From NCBI GenBank assembly GCA_016712405.1, contig JADJRD010000013.1, positions 1 through 31,191 of the forward strand: 31,191 nt of DNA, in the 5' to 3' direction. This document shows positions 31,129-31,191 of the stretch, in pieces. The notes beneath the pieces are model-generated. The model made no database searches, was not told the origin of the DNA, and worked only from the letters and a program-made list of their open reading frames with translations. Within the stretch, counting starts at the first letter, position 1. Every line of letters starts with the position of its first letter. This stretch comes from Cellvibrio sp. (lineage in GTDB: Bacteria > Pseudomonadota > Gammaproteobacteria > Pseudomonadales > Cellvibrionaceae). The translations under genes were made by a program, and so were the position numbers.

Positions 31129-31191
31129 GGCGAGTGCTTTGGTCGGTTGCGACAACCGTCACATCAGGCGAAGCTTTCGGTGCAATGAACA

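Larger units (their letters stand above)
28835..31191. mobile_element. Degenerate IS66-type element, runs past right edge
   Basis: It contains, on the minus strand, remnants of tnpB and tnpC in the order known for IS66 elements. The left end is proposed at GTAAGCGCC (28835); the right end is outside the window. Many frameshifts show it is inactive, or that this part of the sequence is poor. Its position directly after attC 47 may mark the end of the array or an interruption of it. Confidence 0.75.

Noticed and set aside
1..31191. tRNA or rRNA genes
   Set aside because: No cloverleaf-like or rRNA-conserved segments were recognised on either strand.

Overview
This window is almost entirely a gene-cassette array of a large, sedentary (chromosomal-type) integron. 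From about 1557 to 28744 I count 47 attC recombination sites, 46 complete or nearly complete and one truncated. Each starts at an R'' core of type RYYYAAC (often TTTTAAC, GTTTAAC or TTATAAC) and ends at an R' core of type GTTRRRY (GTTAAAT, GTTATAG, GTTAGGC and so on). Cassette boundaries lie after the G of R'. All attC sites and nearly all cassette genes point along the + strand, so the integrase and attI should lie to the left of the window; neither is inside it. The AT-rich sequence, the very large array and the IS5- and IS66-type elements suggest a gammaproteobacterium, but the genus cannot be fixed from this sequence.

The array is unusual because most cassettes carry no credible gene. They fall into homologous families, named here NC-A to NC-E. 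NC-A has 15 full copies and 3 partial ones. NC-B has 6 full copies and 2 related tails fused behind lipoprotein genes. NC-C and NC-D have two copies each and NC-E one. NC-A and NC-B copies are close to each other in sequence yet lie among unrelated coding cassettes. They conserve inverted repeats that could form hairpins and carry short CAAAAG tandem repeats of variable number. They look like non-coding cassettes that multiplied and moved within the array.

Coding cassettes, left to right: a lipoprotein plus a secreted protein (2456-3005); a broken small membrane protein plus a second one (6027-6425); a short lipoprotein (8525-8833) with a paralogue at 16236-16535; a winged-helix/HNH nuclease (9114-9803); an unknown cytosolic protein whose stop was lost into attC (9975-10493); a 244-aa lipoprotein (10630-11364); a zinc-ribbon membrane protein (11972-12280); a secreted Cys-rich, possibly TIMP/NTR-like protein (14046-14594); a B-box-like zinc membrane protein (14692-15066); a Sel1-repeat exported protein (17360-18031); a barstar-like protein without its RNase (19187-19501); a secreted protein (20723-21175); a DUF6882-like protein (21297-21791); a membrane protein (22263-22553); a frameshifted unknown gene (23274-23614); a duplicated two-gene cassette for a Cys-rich exported protein and a tiny Cys-pair peptide (25338-25809 and 26573-27042), each copy with its own terminator; and a frameshifted membrane protein (28246-28604).

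Three insertion sequences mark the array: an IS5-type element with a frameshifted transposase at the left edge (1-1556), an intact IS5-type element inside one copy of the duplicated cassette (23788-25304), and a degenerate IS66-type element from about 28835 past the right edge. The uninterrupted duplicate gives the exact pre-insertion site of the second element. Several genes are broken by single-base changes in short T runs, so real decay and sequencing error both need to be considered.
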